A stretch of DNA of 64,000 bases, taken from contig NZ_JAQRMY010000004.1 in the NCBI RefSeq assembly GCF_028613635.1, positions 1 through 64,000 on the forward strand, in the 5' to 3' direction. Under the pieces are notes generated by a model. It was not told where the DNA came from and ran no database searches. It saw only the letters and a program-made list of their open reading frames with translations. A program made the position numbers and the translations under genes. Source of the stretch: Devosia sp. ZB163. Lineage in GTDB: Bacteria; Pseudomonadota; Alphaproteobacteria; Rhizobiales; Devosiaceae. Shown here piece by piece: positions 44,770 to 53,428 of the stretch; positions within the stretch are counted from its first letter, which is position 1; every line of letters starts with the position of its first letter.

Positions 44770-45756
44770 TCAGAGCCAGCCGCTACGCTTGAAGAACAGG
44801 TAGGGCAGGAGCGCGGACAGGAACATGAGCCCCAGCGCGAACGGATAGCCCAGGGCCCAGTCCAGCTCGGGCATGAAGTCGAAGTTCATGCCGTAGATCG
44901 AGGCGACCAGCGTCGGCGGCAGGAACACCACGGCCGCGACCGAGAAGATCTTGATGATCTGGTTCTGCTCGAGGTTGATCAGGCCCAGCGTCGCGTCGAG
45001 CAGGAAGGTGATCTTGTCGGAGAGGAAAGCGGCGTGGTCGCTGAGCGCCGTAGCGTCGCGCTGGAGGACCTTCAGTTCCAGCCTGCGTTCGCGCACCGCG
45101 CGCTGATCGTCGGTGCCGGCGGTCTGGTGGAAGCTGACGAGCCGGTTGATCGAGACGAGACTCTCGCGGGCCAGGGTGAGGACATCGCCCTTCTTGCCGA
45201 TCTGCTCGATCAGCGACTGCAGGTCGCGGGTCTTGCGGGTGGGCTTCTTGGCCTTGTTGCCGAACACTTCGCGCGAGATCTGGTCGATGCCGTCGCCGGT
45301 GGTTTCGAGCAGTTGGGCCAGGCGATCGATGAAGGATTCGAGCAGGCCGATCATGACGCGCTCGCCGCCGAACTCGCCCTTGTTGGCACGGGAGACGAAA
45401 CGCTCGTAGAGACGGAACGGCTTGGGGTCGGCGTAGCGGACGGTCACCAGCTGGTCGTTGCGCAGGACGAAGGTGATCGGCGTCTTGATCGGCTGCTCGC
45501 CCTCACCGTCGATGAGGGCGGTGATGGTCATGAACTCGGCGCCGTCCTCGCTGTAGAGGCGAGCGGAGGGCTCGATGTCCTGCATCTCGCGGCGGGTCGG
45601 GATGTCGATGCCGAGGCACGACTCGACGAACTTGTCTTCCTCGCGCGTGGGGTCGGTAAGGCTGTACCAGACGGCGCCGCCGAGATTGGCGTCGGACGCA
45701 GGGTCAAAATCGGTGGGAACGAGGCGGTCGCCTTCGCGAATATAGGCACGCAGCAT
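44770..45756 (-). CDS. corA: Magnesium/cobalt transporter CorA
   Basis: The 328-residue protein has the long soluble funnel domain, then two membrane helices at the C-terminus with the signature YGMNF between them. CorA forms a pentameric Mg channel in the inner membrane. The start at 45756 gives the family length. The 194-base upstream region to the next gene contains a GGGCC/GGCCC hairpin near 45780, but no known magnesium riboswitch could be recognised. Confidence 0.9.
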   Translation of the reverse strand: MLRAYIREGDRLVPTDFDPASDANLGGAVWYSLTDPTREEDKFVESCLGIDIPTRREMQDIEPSARLYSEDGAEFMTITALIDGEGEQPIKTPITFVLRNDQLVTVRYADPKPFRLYERFVSRANKGEFGGERVMIGLLESFIDRLAQLLETTGDGIDQISREVFGNKAKKPTRKTRDLQSLIEQIGKKGDVLTLARESLVSINRLVSFHQTAGTDDQRAVRERRLELKVLQRDATALSDHAAFLSDKITFLLDATLGLINLEQNQIIKIFSVAAVVFLPPTLVASIYGMNFDFMPELDWALGYPFALGLMFLSALLPYLFFKRSGWL

Positions 45757-45949
45757 GACGGGGCTCCACTATATAGCCGGGCCAGCGCGCCCGGCCCGTG
45801 GAGCCTAGAGCGCCGGCAAGATCGAAGATCGACTTCGACTGTCGGGGTTCATTTTCAGTCCTTGATGAAGGTCCGGGTGCAAGCGCCCGGAACAAGGTCG
45901 GAATGCGCCTTTAGGGACGGCGCGTCAAGGGGCGGGATCGCTGGCCCGC

Positions 45950-46444
45950 TCAGTTCTCGAAGACCGAGGAAAGGACGGTGCGCAGGTCACCCTCGGTGGC
46001 GTAGGCGAGGTTGTCGATGCGCCAGAAACTGGCGCCGGTCGCGGGGTCGTCGACCTGCTTCAGCATCAGGGAGTCGCTGAAGTTGGCGTCTGGGTAATCC
46101 TTGAAGGCATAGTCGATGGCGACACTGGCTTCGCCTGGCGTGAGGGTGACAGCGCCGGGCGTGCAGGTGTCGGCATAGTCGGGGAAGGCCTGCCACGGAA
46201 TGCCGTCGCCGAGCGGCGGCTTCTCGTCCGGGGTGGCTTTCTGGATGGTGTCGTTCTTCGCCTCGGCTTCGGCGATGGCGGACTTCAGTTCGGCGGTGAG
46301 CAGGCCCTCGACCGGTGTCATGTCGTTGCCCTCACGGGCGATGCAGAAGATCTCGCCGATCTGCTCGGGGCTGATGGTGACCATCTGGGCGAATGACGGC
46401 GTGGCGAGCAGGCAGAGCGCGGCTGCGGCGGCGAAACGGTGCAT
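45950..46444 (-). CDS. Small exported protein, paralogue of the gene at 47241
   Basis: The 164-residue protein has a signal peptide (ending TPSFAQ). The mature start, ISPEQIGEIFCIAREGNDMTPVEGLLT, resembles the paralogue's SGQFGAIFCMSRLSGDMAPVLAILT. The Cys and the acidic context are shared. Both end with charged C-terminal parts. The function is unknown. The two genes flank a GNAT gene. Confidence 0.7.
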   Translation of the reverse strand: MHRFAAAAALCLLATPSFAQMVTISPEQIGEIFCIAREGNDMTPVEGLLTAELKSAIAEAEAKNDTIQKATPDEKPPLGDGIPWQAFPDYADTCTPGAVTLTPGEASVAIDYAFKDYPDANFSDSLMLKQVDDPATGASFWRIDNLAYATEGDLRTVLSSVFEN

Positions 46445-46544
46445 GGTGATCCCCGAGGTTGGCCCGTTCTAGCGGAGGCGGCTGAATTGCCGATGAACGG
46501 GCATGGGTGATAGAGGCGTGTCGCCATACTCAAGGACTTTGCCC

Positions 46545-47228
46545 ATGACGGATTTCTCCCTGCTCGACGATCCCGCGTGGAATGCGCTGACCACCGAGCA
46601 CATGGCGCTGGGGCAGCTGAATGGCGGGGCGGCGCGATACCGGGCGGAGCTGTCGCCATTGGCGGGATTGCAGGCCTATGACGAGGCGGCGTTCGCACAG
46701 TTGCGGCCGCTGATCGAGCCGGAGGGGGCGGTTGGGCTGGTGTCGGCATCGAAGTATGCGGTGCCCAGCGACTGGGATGTGCTGCAGGTGGTGCCGGTGT
46801 TCCAGATGGTGTGCGAGACGCCACCGACGGCGCGTGGCGTCGGGGCGGTGCAGCTCACCGTTGCCGATGCGCCTGAAATGCTGGAGCTGGCGACGGCGAC
46901 CGAGCCGGGACCGTTTCGTCTCGGGACGATCGGCATGGGGCACTACTTCGGGCTGCGGGCGGAGGACGGGCGGCTGATGGCGATGAGCGGGGAGCGGATG
47001 CGGCTCGACGGGCTGACAGAGGTCAGCGCGGTGTGCACGTGGCCGGAATTCCGGGGCAGGGGGCTGGCAAAGGCGCTGGTCTCGCATGTGTCGGCGCTGA
47101 TCGGGGCGGAGGGACGCGTGCCGTTCCTGCACGTGAAGACCGAGAACGCCGGAGCCATCGCGCTCTACGAGAAGCTTGGTTTCGCGGTGCGCGCGCAGCT
47201 GGACTTCACGGTCGTGCGGCCGCGCTGA
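46545..47228 (+). CDS. GNAT-family acetyltransferase
   Basis: The 227-residue protein has an unusual N-terminal half of about 120 residues and a C-terminal GNAT core: TEVSAVCTWPEFRGRGLAKALVSHV holds the acetyl-CoA loop (RGRGLA), followed by ENAGAIALYEKLGF. Substrate unknown. The start at MTDFS has AAGGA upstream. It is divergent from one exported-protein paralogue and convergent with the other. Confidence 0.8.
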   Translation: MTDFSLLDDPAWNALTTEHMALGQLNGGAARYRAELSPLAGLQAYDEAAFAQLRPLIEPEGAVGLVSASKYAVPSDWDVLQVVPVFQMVCETPPTARGVGAVQLTVADAPEMLELATATEPGPFRLGTIGMGHYFGLRAEDGRLMAMSGERMRLDGLTEVSAVCTWPEFRGRGLAKALVSHVSALIGAEGRVPFLHVKTENAGAIALYEKLGFAVRAQLDFTVVRPR

Positions 47229-47240
47229 GGCGCGGAGCAA

Positions 47241-47657
47241 TCAGCTGAGGCTGTCGCGGAGCGATGTTTTGTCGGCGAACAGGATGTCGTCGAGGCGCAG
47301 GCGGCCATCGACGAACACGGTGACGAGGCGATCGGAGAAGTTCGCCTTGTCGGGTTCCCGGTACTGGTAGGAGAGGATGATCTCGGGGCGTTCGGCCGTG
47401 CCGGCGGCGCCGACGGGCTGGCACATGGCGGCATAGTCGGGCTTGCCCTGCCAGCGGACCTGCGCCGGGTCGGCCTTGCCGACGAGGTCGGTGAGTTCGG
47501 GCGTGAGGATGGCGAGGACGGGCGCCATGTCGCCGGAGAGGCGCGACATGCAGAAGATCGCGCCGAACTGCCCGGACGTTAGCGAGTCCGCCTGGGACGG
47601 CGCGACGAGGAGGGCGGGCAGGAGCGCCAGCCCGAGCAGACGGTTCAGAATGACCAC
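47241..47657 (-). CDS. Small exported protein, paralogue of the gene at 45950
   Basis: The 138-residue protein has a signal peptide (LLGLALLPALLVAPSQA) and a mature region beginning SGQFGAIFCMSRLSGDMAPVLAILT, which mirrors the neighbour at 45950. It starts at a GTG that overlaps the end of the LysR gene by 13 bases, so it is translationally coupled to it. Function unknown. Confidence 0.7.
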   Translation of the reverse strand: MVILNRLLGLALLPALLVAPSQADSLTSGQFGAIFCMSRLSGDMAPVLAILTPELTDLVGKADPAQVRWQGKPDYAAMCQPVGAAGTAERPEIILSYQYREPDKANFSDRLVTVFVDGRLRLDDILFADKTSLRDSLS

Positions 47658-48538
47658 TCGCGTGCCTTGCCGACGAGGAAGTCGCGGAAGACGCCGACGC
47701 GCTTGGAATTCTTCAGCGCGGGCGGATAGACGAAATAGGCCTCGTAGGCCGGCAACTCGATGCCCGGGAGGACGCGGACGAGGTTGTCCTCACCCTCGGT
47801 GACGTAGTCGGGCAGCATGGCGATGCCGATGCCGGCGCGGGCGGCCTGCATCATGCCGTAGATGGCGTTGACCTTCATGGCGGCGCGGCGGGGCGAGGAG
47901 TCCGGTCGGCCGAGGCGCTCGAGGTAGTTGATGTCGCCGAGGTAGGAGGGGACGGGCTCGCCGAACGAGATGATGCGGTGCTTGTCCAGATCTTCGACGG
48001 CGGAGGGCTCGCCGAACTCGCCGACATAGCTGCGCGACGCATAGAAGTGGTTGTGCACCGTGAACAGCTTGCGCTGGATCATCTCTGACTGGTTCGGCCG
48101 GTGCAGCCGGATGGCGACGTCGGCCTCGCGCATGGCGAGATCGAGCTCGGCGTCGTTGAGCTTAATCTCGATCTGGATTTCCGGATAAAGGATCAGAAAC
48201 TCGTGGATGCGGGACGATAGCCAGGTCGAGCCGATACCCACCGTGGTGGTTACGAGCAGGGGGCCGGTCGGCACCTCCTGGCTCTCGGACATCTGCGTCT
48301 CGACCTGCTGCAGCTCCCAATGCATGCGGTGCGCGGTGCGGAAGAGCTGCTCGCCGACTTCGGTCAGAACCAGCCCGCGGGCGTGGCGGATGAAGAGCTT
48401 GAGCCCAAGGTCTTCCTCGAGTGCCGAAATCTGCCGCGAGACGGCAGACTGGCTCATGTTCAGCCGCTCGGCGGCGTGGGTAAAGGACCCTGATTCAGCG
48501 GCGGTGTGGAAGATGCGGAGCTTGTCCCAATCCAGCAT
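47645..48538 (-). CDS. LysR-family regulator next to trxB
   Basis: The 297-residue protein has an N-terminal helix-turn-helix (LRIFHTAAESGSFTHAAERL, then MSQSAVSRQISALEEDLG) and a periplasmic-binding-like effector domain. It starts 3 bases after the trxB stop, so it is in one operon with trxB. This LysR-trxB pairing recurs in Hyphomicrobiales. The target genes are not known to me. Confidence 0.85.
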   Translation of the reverse strand: MLDWDKLRIFHTAAESGSFTHAAERLNMSQSAVSRQISALEEDLGLKLFIRHARGLVLTEVGEQLFRTAHRMHWELQQVETQMSESQEVPTGPLLVTTTVGIGSTWLSSRIHEFLILYPEIQIEIKLNDAELDLAMREADVAIRLHRPNQSEMIQRKLFTVHNHFYASRSYVGEFGEPSAVEDLDKHRIISFGEPVPSYLGDINYLERLGRPDSSPRRAAMKVNAIYGMMQAARAGIGIAMLPDYVTEGEDNLVRVLPGIELPAYEAYFVYPPALKNSKRVGVFRDFLVGKAREWSF

Positions 48539-48541
48539 CGG

Positions 48542-49492
48542 CTATTCCGCAGCTTCCGCGAGCTCGACCGAGGCGAGGAACTCCTCGGCGTCGAGTGCGG
48601 CCATGCAGCCCATGCCGGCCGCAGTCACGGCCTGGCGATAGACATCGTCGGTAACGTCGCCCGCGGCGAAGACACCCGGGATGTTCGTGGAGGTGCCGCC
48701 GGGCACGACCTTGAGATAGCCTCCGGGCTTCATGTCCAGCTTGCCCGAGAAGATGGAGGTCGCCGGCTGGTGGCCGATGGCGATGAAGACGCCATCGACG
48801 TTCTTCTCGGTGACCTGGCCGGTCCTGGTGTCGCGGATCTTTACGCCCTTCACGGAGCGGGGCATGTCGTCGCCGTAGACCTCTTCGATCTCGGCGTTCC
48901 AGATCACCTCGACCTTCTCGTTCTTGAACAGGCGCTCCTGCAGGATGCGCTCGGCGCGGAACTCGCCGCGGCGGTGAACGACGGTGACCTTGGATGCGAA
49001 GTTGGTGAGGAAGAGGGCTTCCTCGACGGCGGTGTTGCCGCCGCCGACCACGACCACTTCCTTGCCACGGTAGAAGAAGCCGTCGCAGGTGGCGCAGGCC
49101 GATACGCCGAAGCCCTGGAAGTGGGTTTCGGAGTCGAGACCGAGCCAGCGCGCCTGGGCGCCGGTTGCGATGATGACGGCATCGGCGGTGTAGGTCGTGC
49201 CGCTATCGCCCTTGAGGACGAAGGGGCGGCGGTCGAAGTCGACCTCGACGATGATATCGTTGATCATCTTCGTGCCGACGTGCTCGGCCTGAGCCTTCAT
49301 CTGCTCCATGAGCCAGGGGCCCTGGATGACGTCGGCGAAGCCGGGATAGTTCTCGACATCGGTGGTGATCGTGAGCTGGCCGCCGGGCTGGAGGCCCGCA
49401 ATCATGACCGGCTCGAGCATTGCGCGCGCCGCATAGATGGCGGCGGTGTAGCCGGCCGGACCCGATCCGATGATGACGACCTTAGCGTGCAC
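48542..49492 (-). CDS. trxB: Thioredoxin reductase
   Basis: The 316-residue flavoprotein reduces thioredoxin with NADPH. It has the FAD motif IIGSGPAGYTAAIYAARA at the N-terminus, the redox pair CATC at 133-136, and the NADPH motif VVVVGGGNTAVEEA. The C-terminal FAD part includes GVFAAGDVTDDVYRQAVTAAG. Length is typical. It heads an operon with the LysR gene. Confidence 0.95.
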   Translation of the reverse strand: MHAKVVIIGSGPAGYTAAIYAARAMLEPVMIAGLQPGGQLTITTDVENYPGFADVIQGPWLMEQMKAQAEHVGTKMINDIIVEVDFDRRPFVLKGDSGTTYTADAVIIATGAQARWLGLDSETHFQGFGVSACATCDGFFYRGKEVVVVGGGNTAVEEALFLTNFASKVTVVHRRGEFRAERILQERLFKNEKVEVIWNAEIEEVYGDDMPRSVKGVKIRDTRTGQVTEKNVDGVFIAIGHQPATSIFSGKLDMKPGGYLKVVPGGTSTNIPGVFAAGDVTDDVYRQAVTAAGMGCMAALDAEEFLASVELAEAAE

Positions 49493-49648
49493 CGTACATG
49501 CTCCAAAACACTGAGACTTTTAGTCTAGTCAAAATAGGAGGATAGGTGCCCACGTTTCAAGGCCGGCTCCATCGCACTGAGACGATGGAGCGCAGGCTGG
49601 TGTCCCAAAGTCCACAGCTTCGCGCGGCCGATACCGCGCTCAGGTGGA

Positions 49649-50122
49649 TCAGACGAACTTTACCTCGAGGATTTCGTAGGTTTTGGCGCCGCCGGGGGCA
49701 GCGACCTCGACCGAATCGCCTGGCTCCTTGCCGATCATGGCGCGGGCGATGGGGGACGAGATGGAGACGCGGCCCTTGCTGAGGTCGGCCTCGGCGTCGC
49801 CCACGATCTGGTAGGACTTCTCGGCCTCGGTATCCTCGTCGACGAGCTTTACCGTGGCGCCGAACTTGACGGTCGAGCCGGAGAGCTTGGTGACGTCGAT
49901 GATCTCGGCAAGCGCCAGCAACGTCTCGAGTTCCTTGATGCGGCCCTCGTTGAGGCTCTGCTGCTCCTTGGCGGCATGGTACTCGGCGTTCTCGCTAAGG
50001 TCGCCATGCGCGCGGGCTTCGGAGATATCGGCAATGATCTTGGGGCGATCCTCGGCCGTGCGGCGGCGATATTCCTCAGCCAGGGCCTGATGACCAACAG
50101 GTGTCAGCGGAATTTTTTCCAT
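49649..50122 (-). CDS. greA: Transcription elongation factor GreA
   Basis: The 157-residue protein rescues arrested RNA polymerase by stimulating transcript cleavage. The N-terminal coiled coil carries [20 protein letters not shown] with the functional acidic tip, and the C-terminal FKBP-like domain ends [23 protein letters not shown]. The ATG at 50122 gives normal length. An upstream in-frame ATG would add 14 residues that are not in the family. Confidence 0.95.
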   Translation of the reverse strand: MEKIPLTPVGHQALAEEYRRRTAEDRPKIIADISEARAHGDLSENAEYHAAKEQQSLNEGRIKELETLLALAEIIDVTKLSGSTVKFGATVKLVDEDTEAEKSYQIVGDAEADLSKGRVSISSPIARAMIGKEPGDSVEVAAPGGAKTYEILEVKFV

Positions 50123-50555
50123 GGCCGTCTCCAAATCAAGAAAGCTCCACCCGGCCAAAGTCATTCGGCGTCGTCACCAAGCTGACCTGAAGGGGGAGCG
50201 TAAGACTAAGTTGCCTTCGACGAAGGCTTCGGTCAAGCGCGCGGCCACTTAGTGCCCTCGCGAGCGGTGCATATCGTTGCATATCGTGGCGGCGTCAAGG
50301 CCTTAGTCCGGTTGGGCCAGTTCGGCCCAGTAGTGACCATCGCCTGGCCGCTCGAGGACGCGCCGCAGACCCATGGGGCCACGCTGCACATTGTCGACGC
50401 GGATTTCGTTGTTGCAGGCGCCGGTCACGTTGCCTTGCGATTCTCGCGGATAGGTCGGCGATCACGATGCCGTCGGGGGGCAGCGCGAAGCCAGAAAAGA
50501 CAAAAGCGCAGCCCACGCGGGGCCGCGCTTTGCCGAACCGGTGGTGTCCGGAAGA
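50123..50555. other. Region between greA and the cold-shock gene: terminator, repeat, gene remnant
   Basis: No intact gene is convincing. It holds a tandem TGCATATCGT (50268-50287), a possible minus-strand gene remnant (50304 to about 50450, with GACNNEIRVDNVQRGPMG in a frame that is closed upstream), and the terminator of the cold-shock gene. The greA promoter must lie in the left part. Confidence 0.45.
50503..50531 (-). terminator. Intrinsic terminator of the cold-shock gene
   Basis: AAAGCGC (50503-50509) pairs with GCGCTTT (50525-50531), with an inner GCCC/GGGC stem. On the minus strand it is followed by TTTTGTCTTTTC. Confidence 0.75.
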
Positions 50556-50765
50556 TCAGGACGCCTGGAGGTTGTCCGCGGCTGCTTTGCCGGTGCGCTT
50601 GTCCTTGACGATCTCGTACGTCACCTTCTGGCCTTCATCGAGGCCGGAAAGCCCCGAACGCTGGACAGCAGAGATGTGCACGAAGACATCAGCCCCACCC
50701 TCGTCGGGCTGAATGAAGCCGTAGCCCTTCTGGCCGTTGAACCATTTCACAGTGCCGGTAGCCAT
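50556..50765 (-). CDS. Cold-shock-domain protein
   Basis: The 69-residue protein is a single CSD barrel: [22 protein letters not shown] with RNP1 (KGYGFI) and VFVHIS (RNP2). It binds single-stranded RNA and melts structure. AAAGGGA precedes the ATG. The 5' region has an inverted repeat GGTTCC/GGAACC (50797-50818), possibly a structured leader. Confidence 0.9.
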   Translation of the reverse strand: MATGTVKWFNGQKGYGFIQPDEGGADVFVHISAVQRSGLSGLDEGQKVTYEIVKDKRTGKAAADNLQAS

Positions 50766-51175
50766 ATATAGAGTCCCTTTCGCAGACTGCCGTGGCGGTT
50801 CCCACCCCAATAGGAACCTTTGCCCATCGAATTCTTGGAATGACCTCAGCAGGCGCGTAAGACGCCAGGCACGAAGTGTCGGCCGCAATATTCGACTATT
50901 AACTTGTAGCCGGAAATGTTCCGCCTATCAATACGGGCAATGAAACGACTTTTGCCCGGCGAGCCGATGGCGCGACGGGTTGAAATTCGATCCGGCAAGT
51001 AGTCCTGCGCACCGGGGAGTGGGTGCGTCGAGGCGTAGGGAACGCCGGTGCATTGGCCCGGCAGGCCGGCCCGAAGCCTGGGTTGACCTTGGTCCATTGT
51101 ATGCCGCACCGATGTGACAGCAAAGTGGAAATTCCCCTCCGCCCCCACCTTCCCCAGCCGTCGGCGATGCGCTAA
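50766..51175. promoter_or_regulatory. Divergent region between the cold-shock gene and the methyltransferase gene
   Basis: The 410 bases contain the cold-shock leader hairpin (50797-50818), and no convincing gene. The sequence near 50895-50935 is locally AT-richer and may hold the promoters. Confidence 0.4.
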
Positions 51176-52201
51176 TTGCAGCTGCGTCGCGCCTGCTGGG
51201 GGCAAGCAAACTTGCATCGAATACAGTATTCGTCCGGTGACATCGTCGCCGACCGCCGCGCCGCTTATGCCGTGGCGCTGGCAGCCAAGCGCGCTTTTCC
51301 CGAGGCGGCCGAGGTCATGGCCCAGGCTCTCGAACTGGCGCCGTGGTGGGCCGCGGGTTGGGATCTGCTCGGGCAATACCGCAAGCAGGCCGGCGATGTC
51401 GCGGGCGCGATATCGGCATGGACGGAGCTGCTGGCGCATGACAACGAGGGCGTGTTCGGGGCGCGACTGAAGCTCGCGGCGCATGGCGTGGGCGGCGATC
51501 GGAGTCCGGCCCCGGACTATGTCGCGGCGCTGTTCGACGACTACGCGCCGCGTTTCGAGACCTCGCTGGTCGAAGGACTCGGCTACCGGATGCCGGACGA
51601 GCTTGCTGCTGCCCTGATATCGGTGCTTGCGTCACGGCCCGCGCGGCCGGTGCGCAGGGCCATTGACCTGGGCTGCGGGACCGGGCTCATGGGCGAGAGG
51701 CTGCGCCCACTGGTGGACTGGCTGGAAGGCGTCGACCTGTCGGTCGGGATGCTGACAAAGGCGAAGCAGAAGGGCATCTACGACCGGCTGGAGCGGGCCG
51801 AACTGGTTGCCTTCCTCGAGGCCGAGACGGCCGGGTGCGACCTGATCGTGGCGGCGGACGTGTTCAACTATGTCGGCGACCTGGCTCCTGCACTGATCGC
51901 GGCCCGTCGCGTGCTCGCGCCGAGCGGGCTGCTGGCCTTCACGCTGGAGACGCATCCGGGTGAGGAGCCCGTGGTGCTGACCGAGAACCTGAGGTTCCAG
52001 CATTCGGGCAGGCATGCGATCGAGCTCTGCCGCTCCATCGGCTTCCACGACCTTGTGGCGACCGAGACGGTCATCCGCACGGAGCGGGGCAAGCCTGTCG
52101 GCGGACTGATCGTCGTGGCGCGAGCCGGTCTCGCTGTCATCGAGGGCACGCCTGATGGCGGGCCTGCGAATGACAACTCCCCGGTCAATCAGGCAGCGTA
52201 G
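51176..52201 (+). CDS. TPR-containing SAM-dependent methyltransferase
   Basis: The 341-residue protein begins with a TPR-like helical part (about 20-90: AAYAVALAAKRAFPEAAEVMAQALELAP and AISAWTELLAHD). It is followed by a class I methyltransferase domain, with motif I RAIDLGCGTGLMGERL near 160. The target is unknown. The start is uncertain: TTG at 51176 or TTG at 51212 would both fit. No strong ribosome binding site is seen. Confidence 0.75.
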   Translation: MQLRRACWGQANLHRIQYSSGDIVADRRAAYAVALAAKRAFPEAAEVMAQALELAPWWAAGWDLLGQYRKQAGDVAGAISAWTELLAHDNEGVFGARLKLAAHGVGGDRSPAPDYVAALFDDYAPRFETSLVEGLGYRMPDELAAALISVLASRPARPVRRAIDLGCGTGLMGERLRPLVDWLEGVDLSVGMLTKAKQKGIYDRLERAELVAFLEAETAGCDLIVAADVFNYVGDLAPALIAARRVLAPSGLLAFTLETHPGEEPVVLTENLRFQHSGRHAIELCRSIGFHDLVATETVIRTERGKPVGGLIVVARAGLAVIEGTPDGGPANDNSPVNQAA

Positions 52202-52253
52202 TCGGTGAAGCGAGCCGCCGCCGAGGGGGCGGCTCGCCTGCGTACCTGTGGCG

Positions 52254-53345
52254 TCAGTGCTCGATGCCCAGGTACTTGGTGCGCAGGGCCTGCGTTGTTC
52301 CGTCCTCGTGAGCGCCGAGGACTTCGAGCGACAGGGCCTTGCCCAACGGACTCTCGTTGGCGGTGACGAAGCCGTACTTTTCGGGGTCAAACAGCGGTCC
52401 GACTACCTGCAGGCCTGCCTGGGCCTCGTGATGAACGTGATATTCGAGGACCGAGCCGTCGGCGATGATGGCATCGATGCGCTGCTCGCCAAGCGCCTGG
52501 GAGGCTTCGCCGAGGGTGCGGAAGGGGCGTATCGTGAGCCCGATCTTCTTGGCATAGGCCTCGGACATGCCGCCGGCCAGCACGCCGACGGTGCGATCGC
52601 CAAGGTCGGCAACGCTCTTGATCTCGTCGGTTACGGCAGCAGCGGTCATCACGCTGGCAACGGATGAGGTGACGAAGGCCAGCACGGCGACACCGCAGAC
52701 CAGCCAGAATGCCGAGAGCAGCTTGCCGAAGGCACCGAACATGGGCTTGCGCGAGGTCCGGCCGGACGTGGCGATGGACACGACATGGTGGAAGCTGTCG
52801 ATAAGCCCGGGCAGCCAGCCCCTGGGAAAATCCTTGTCGAACTTGCGATCGAACAGGGTCAGCAGGATCGTGGCGACGACGATGATGCAGCCGAGCCAGA
52901 GCAACGCCCTGAGGTGCCCGGCGTCGCCGAGTTCGCCGAGGAGTTCGCCAAGGCTCAGCCCATCGGACGCAGCGGTCATGATGCGCAGGCCGCCATCATG
53001 CCAGGGCTGGGTGAAATCGACGAAGTCCTCGCGCTCGCGCGTGATGGTGATGTTACCGATCCCCACGTCGATCTCGCCGGCGTTGATCGCGGCCAGCAGG
53101 TCGCGGGGCGTCTCGTAGTCCACGTAGACCGGCGTGATCTGGTTGCGCTGCGCAATCTCGTGGAACAGGTCGTAGGCGAGACCGGAATAGGTGTCTCCCT
53201 CGCGCGCGACGAACGGCGCGCTGAGATAGACGCCGACCTTCACCGGCTCGGCCGGCGCATCGTCCTGCGCCACCGTGTTCGAGGTGGAAAAAGAAAGAAG
53301 AAGAACGGCAAACAAGAGCCGCGCCAGAAGCGCTGGAAAATGCAT
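52254..53345 (-). CDS. Ionotropic glutamate receptor-like channel (bacterial GluR type)
   Basis: The 363-residue protein splits a periplasmic-binding-like ligand domain with a pore module. It has a signal peptide (1-26) and S1 (35-130), including ITREREDFVDFTQPW. M1 follows (about 146-165), then a re-entrant pore segment (about 178-200, SFHHVVSIATSGRTS), M3 (about 207-232) and S2 (240-360). This matches prokaryotic GluR0-type channels more than an ABC binding protein. The ion selectivity motif differs from the K-channel TVGYG. Confidence 0.8.
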   Translation of the reverse strand: MHFPALLARLLFAVLLLSFSTSNTVAQDDAPAEPVKVGVYLSAPFVAREGDTYSGLAYDLFHEIAQRNQITPVYVDYETPRDLLAAINAGEIDVGIGNITITREREDFVDFTQPWHDGGLRIMTAASDGLSLGELLGELGDAGHLRALLWLGCIIVVATILLTLFDRKFDKDFPRGWLPGLIDSFHHVVSIATSGRTSRKPMFGAFGKLLSAFWLVCGVAVLAFVTSSVASVMTAAAVTDEIKSVADLGDRTVGVLAGGMSEAYAKKIGLTIRPFRTLGEASQALGEQRIDAIIADGSVLEYHVHHEAQAGLQVVGPLFDPEKYGFVTANESPLGKALSLEVLGAHEDGTTQALRTKYLGIEH

Positions 53346-53428
53346 GACAATGAGCCCCCCAAAGGCAATGGCGGAGAAGATAGTATCGCCGGACTAAGCG
53401 GCAGCTAATCTGCTTGGTTATTCAGTGA

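Noticed and set aside
45757-45949. Magnesium riboswitch upstream of corA
   Set aside because: Only a simple GGGCC/GGCCC hairpin is visible and no known M-box or mgtA-type motif.
46318-46824. Pro/Ala-rich frame on the minus strand near the GNAT gene
   Set aside because: Its composition is that of an antisense shadow and it overlaps two better-supported genes.
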